Origin: Clostridia bacterium
GTDB taxonomy: Bacteria; Bacillota; Clostridia; Peptostreptococcales; Anaerovoracaceae
Assembly: GCA_030537495.1 (NCBI GenBank)
Contig: JAUNMH010000006.1
Span: forward strand, 1 to 64,000
DNA: 64,000 nucleotides
Direction of reading: 5' to 3'
Positions 62,039-64,000 of this stretch are shown one piece after another; the first letter of the stretch is position 1; every line of letters begins with the position of its first letter. Made by a program: the position numbers and the translations under genes. A model generated the notes under the pieces. The model was not told where the DNA came from, did not search any database, and saw nothing but the letters and a program-made list of their open reading frames with translations.

Positions 62039-63541
62039 ATGAAAAAATATGATGTAATTGTAATAGGTGGAGGTTCTGCAGGACTTTCAGCAGCCATAGA
62101 GGCTAAGAAATGCAATGCAGATGTACTTCTTATAGAAAGAGAAGCCAGACTGGGAGGCGTACTGAAGCAGTGCATACATGATGGTTTTGGTCTTGTGAGA
62201 TTTGGAAAAAAACTCTCAGGGCCAGAATATGCTCAGAAATTTATAAGGGAATTTCACGAGCTGGGAATTGATTATATGACGACAACCTTCGTTACGGAGA
62301 TAAAGAAAGACAAAGGCGAGTACGAGCTGACATATGTAAATGAGGAAGGCCTAGACTATTGCAAAACCAAGAGCGTAGTCCTTGCAACAGGATGCAGAGA
62401 GAGGACAGCTAAGCAGGTTTTGATACACGGGACGAGGCCGGCAGGAGTGTTCTCAGCGGGAACTGCCCAGCATTATGTGAACCTTTTGGGGCAGATGCCG
62501 ACGAAGAAGTGCGTGATTCTCGGCAGCGGTGATATCGGCCTGATTATGGCGAGAAGGTTGACGCTAGAGGGTGCTGAGGTTGTTGGTGTCTATGAGGCGA
62601 AGCCAACGCCGTCTGGTCTGGAGCGAAATATAGTGCAGTGCCTTGATGATTTTGATATCCCGCTGATGCTTTCACATACGGTGACTAGAGTTTTTGGTCA
62701 CGACAGGCTTACAGCCGTTGAAATCAGCCAGGTTGACGAGAATATGAGGCCAGTTGCGGGCACGGAAGAAATTATTCAGTGCGACGCTTTGATCTTGTCC
62801 GTTGGATTGATTCCGGAAAATGAGGTGGCCAAGGAACTGGGCGTTACCATAGATGGCAGAACTAGAGGACCGGTGTGCGATGAAAACATGATGACCGATG
62901 TTGAGGGAATTTTCTCCTGCGGCAATGCGTACCATGTTTTCGACTTGGTTGACTATGTGTCAAAGAACGGCGAGACGGCCGGACGCGGCGCAGCCAAGTT
63001 TAGCCAGGGTAAGCTTTCAAGCAAGGCAGTTGGTGGCGCGAAGGGCGGTGCAACAGGCAAGGCAGCAGACGTAGCCGAAAAAAACGCGAACGGTGAAGCA
63101 AAAGCAAGCGCGGCAGGTGCAGCCGAAAAAACTGCAAGCAGCGTGGGAAGCGTGGGGACTGGAGGTTTTGATAAAAACGTAAGAAACATGACATGCATAG
63201 TTTGTCCGAACAGCTGCAAACTGAGAATCGAGAAGAAGGACGGCGAGCTCATTGTGACGGGGCACAGGTGCGTGAGGGGCGAGGCCTTCGCAATTTCGGA
63301 GATGACGCACCCAATGAGAACCCTGTGCAGCAGCGTGGCAAGCGTCTTTGAAGAGGCGCCGGTGGTGCCAGTGAGAACCTCCGACGAGATTTCTAAGGAC
63401 AAGATGTTAGAGTGCATGGAAGAAATAAATAAGGTGGTTTTAGCGGATAGGCTGGGAGAAGGCGACGTGGTTATCGGCAATGTCCTTGGACTTGGCGTAG
63501 ACGTTATTGTGACGAGCGATATTTTGAGAGGAGAAAGTTAA
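62039..63541 (+). CDS. Pyridine nucleotide-disulfide type oxidoreductase fused to a DUF1667-like domain
   Basis: A 500-residue flavoprotein. Residues 1-310 are an NAD(P)/FAD oxidoreductase: 'VIVIGGGSAGLSAAIEA' binds FAD, 'CVILGSGDIGLIMARRL' binds NAD(P), and 'GIFSCGNAYHVFDLVDYVS' closes the fold. An Ala/Gly/Lys linker of about 60 residues follows. The last 120 residues, from 'MTCIVCPNSCKLRIEKKDGE' on, are a DUF1667-type Cys domain (CxxCxxxC then HRCVRG), usually a separate gene next to this enzyme. In operon with the GlpA-like protein 21 bases upstream, it likely passes electrons from that dehydrogenase to NAD or another carrier. Confidence 0.88.
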   Translation: MKKYDVIVIGGGSAGLSAAIEAKKCNADVLLIEREARLGGVLKQCIHDGFGLVRFGKKLSGPEYAQKFIREFHELGIDYMTTTFVTEIKKDKGEYELTYVNEEGLDYCKTKSVVLATGCRERTAKQVLIHGTRPAGVFSAGTAQHYVNLLGQMPTKKCVILGSGDIGLIMARRLTLEGAEVVGVYEAKPTPSGLERNIVQCLDDFDIPLMLSHTVTRVFGHDRLTAVEISQVDENMRPVAGTEEIIQCDALILSVGLIPENEVAKELGVTIDGRTRGPVCDENMMTDVEGIFSCGNAYHVFDLVDYVSKNGETAGRGAAKFSQGKLSSKAVGGAKGGATGKAADVAEKNANGEAKASAAGAAEKTASSVGSVGTGGFDKNVRNMTCIVCPNSCKLRIEKKDGELIVTGHRCVRGEAFAISEMTHPMRTLCSSVASVFEEAPVVPVRTSDEISKDKMLECMEEINKVVLADRLGEGDVVIGNVLGLGVDVIVTSDILRGES

Positions 63542-64000
63542 ATGAGCAATAAACCATATGTAGATTTTGAGCCTAAATGGGTGAAGACACCGGCCCCAGC
63601 AAACAGCTACAGATCAATTTTTAGATGGGGCGACCCTGATTTTGTAAAGTATCCGAAGGAATCCCTTTACAAGCTGATGAAGGAAAGATTCGTTATGACT
63701 GACGAGGATTTCAAGAATTATACAGGCAGCATCGGCATGGAAGAAGTTAAGCTTGACATGCCATCAAAACTTGACCAGGTTCACATCGACGCTCTAAAGG
63801 AAATCGTTGGCGAGGACTTCATCACTACTGAAGATTATCCGAGACTTGCTGTTGCATACGGCAAAACAGGCTACGACGCGCTAAGACTTAGAGCCGGACA
63901 GATCGATTCGCTTCCTGACGTAGTTGTTTATCCAGACACTTCCGAGCAGGTTGAAAAAATCGTAGAATACTCAACTCTGCACAACATTCCTCTTTACGTT
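63542..64000 (+). CDS. FAD-linked oxidase, N-terminal part (cut by window end)
   Basis: The reading frame starts at ATG 63542 directly after the previous stop and runs off the window at 153 codons. 'RSIFRWGDPDFVKYPKESLY' and 'DALRLRAGQIDSLPDVVVYP' followed by 'DTSEQVEKIVEYSTLHNIPL' are the start of an FAD-binding (PCMH/VAO type) domain, as in alkyldihydroxyacetonephosphate synthase or D-lactate/glycolate dehydrogenases. The context of two glycerol-3-phosphate dehydrogenase-like proteins favours an alkyl-DHAP synthase or related ether-lipid step, but this is only inference. GAGAGGAG lies 8 bases from the start. Confidence 0.85.
   Translation, partial: MSNKPYVDFEPKWVKTPAPANSYRSIFRWGDPDFVKYPKESLYKLMKERFVMTDEDFKNYTGSIGMEEVKLDMPSKLDQVHIDALKEIVGEDFITTEDYPRLAVAYGKTGYDALRLRAGQIDSLPDVVVYPDTSEQVEKIVEYSTLHNIPLYV

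Overview
The window reads as chromosome of a low-to-mid GC, Gram-positive anaerobe of the Clostridia (Bacillota). Supporting signs are strong Shine-Dalgarno sites, sigma-A type promoters, an EFR1-type flavodoxin/ferredoxin, a clostridial-style type IV pilus locus, AddA recombination helicase and cofactor-independent phosphoglycerate mutase. A family such as Anaerovoracaceae is a guess from gene content only. No rRNA, tRNA or CRISPR array was seen.

Layout. 1-2.9 kb: Hsp20, a PucR-type regulator and an EFR1 ferredoxin. 2.9-11.1 kb: a complete four-gene Wadjet (JetABCD) anti-plasmid operon with its own promoter and a perfect 11-bp inverted repeat just past the predicted transcription start. 11.2-12.0 kb: a RelB/RelE-type toxin-antitoxin pair with a palindromic operator. 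12.1-14.7 kb: a conserved 204-aa protein followed by the CstA peptide/pyruvate transporter. 14.8-17.5 kb: a flippase-like membrane protein, a V4R sensor protein and a diguanylate cyclase. 17.6-20.3 kb: a biotin operon in which BirA (repressor/ligase) is fused to BioB (biotin synthase), followed by BioY; a BirA-type operator overlaps the promoter. 20.4-25.1 kb: a dimethylarginine hydrolase-like enzyme with a divergent LysR regulator, an ABC-2 exporter pair, a small membrane protein and thioredoxin. 25.4-25.9 kb: a structured RNA with the hallmarks of a cobalamin riboswitch, followed by two terminators and a small gene unrelated to B12.

26.3-49.7 kb is a type IV pilus locus: PilB, PilT, PilC (apparent CTG start), two major-type pilins, further pilins, PilD, PilM, PilN- and PilO-like proteins, a 2034-aa prepilin with about 28 GLUG-type repeats (a probable tip adhesin), and three minor pilins. 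Inside the pilin cluster sits a DpnII-type GATC restriction-modification system (dpnM, dpnA, dpnB, plus an extra methyltransferase). It is flanked by two same-orientation copies of a pilin gene. One copy is a pseudogene; the other is intact but carries Lys where type IV pilins have the conserved Glu5.

50-64 kb: GpmI, AddA without an adjacent AddB, a decayed SNF2 helicase, a secreted protein, a TetR regulator, and a flavoprotein operon (GlpA-like enzyme with an N-terminal extension, an oxidoreductase fused to a DUF1667-like domain, and the start of an FAD-linked oxidase). That operon has a strong promoter followed by a palindrome placed like a TetR operator.

Scattered through intergenic regions are four 270-300 bp inverted-repeat elements (three of one family, one of another). 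They share one design: terminal inverted repeats plus a second inverted repeat containing GTAC about 38-39 bp inside each end. They look like MITEs and are among the least explained features here.
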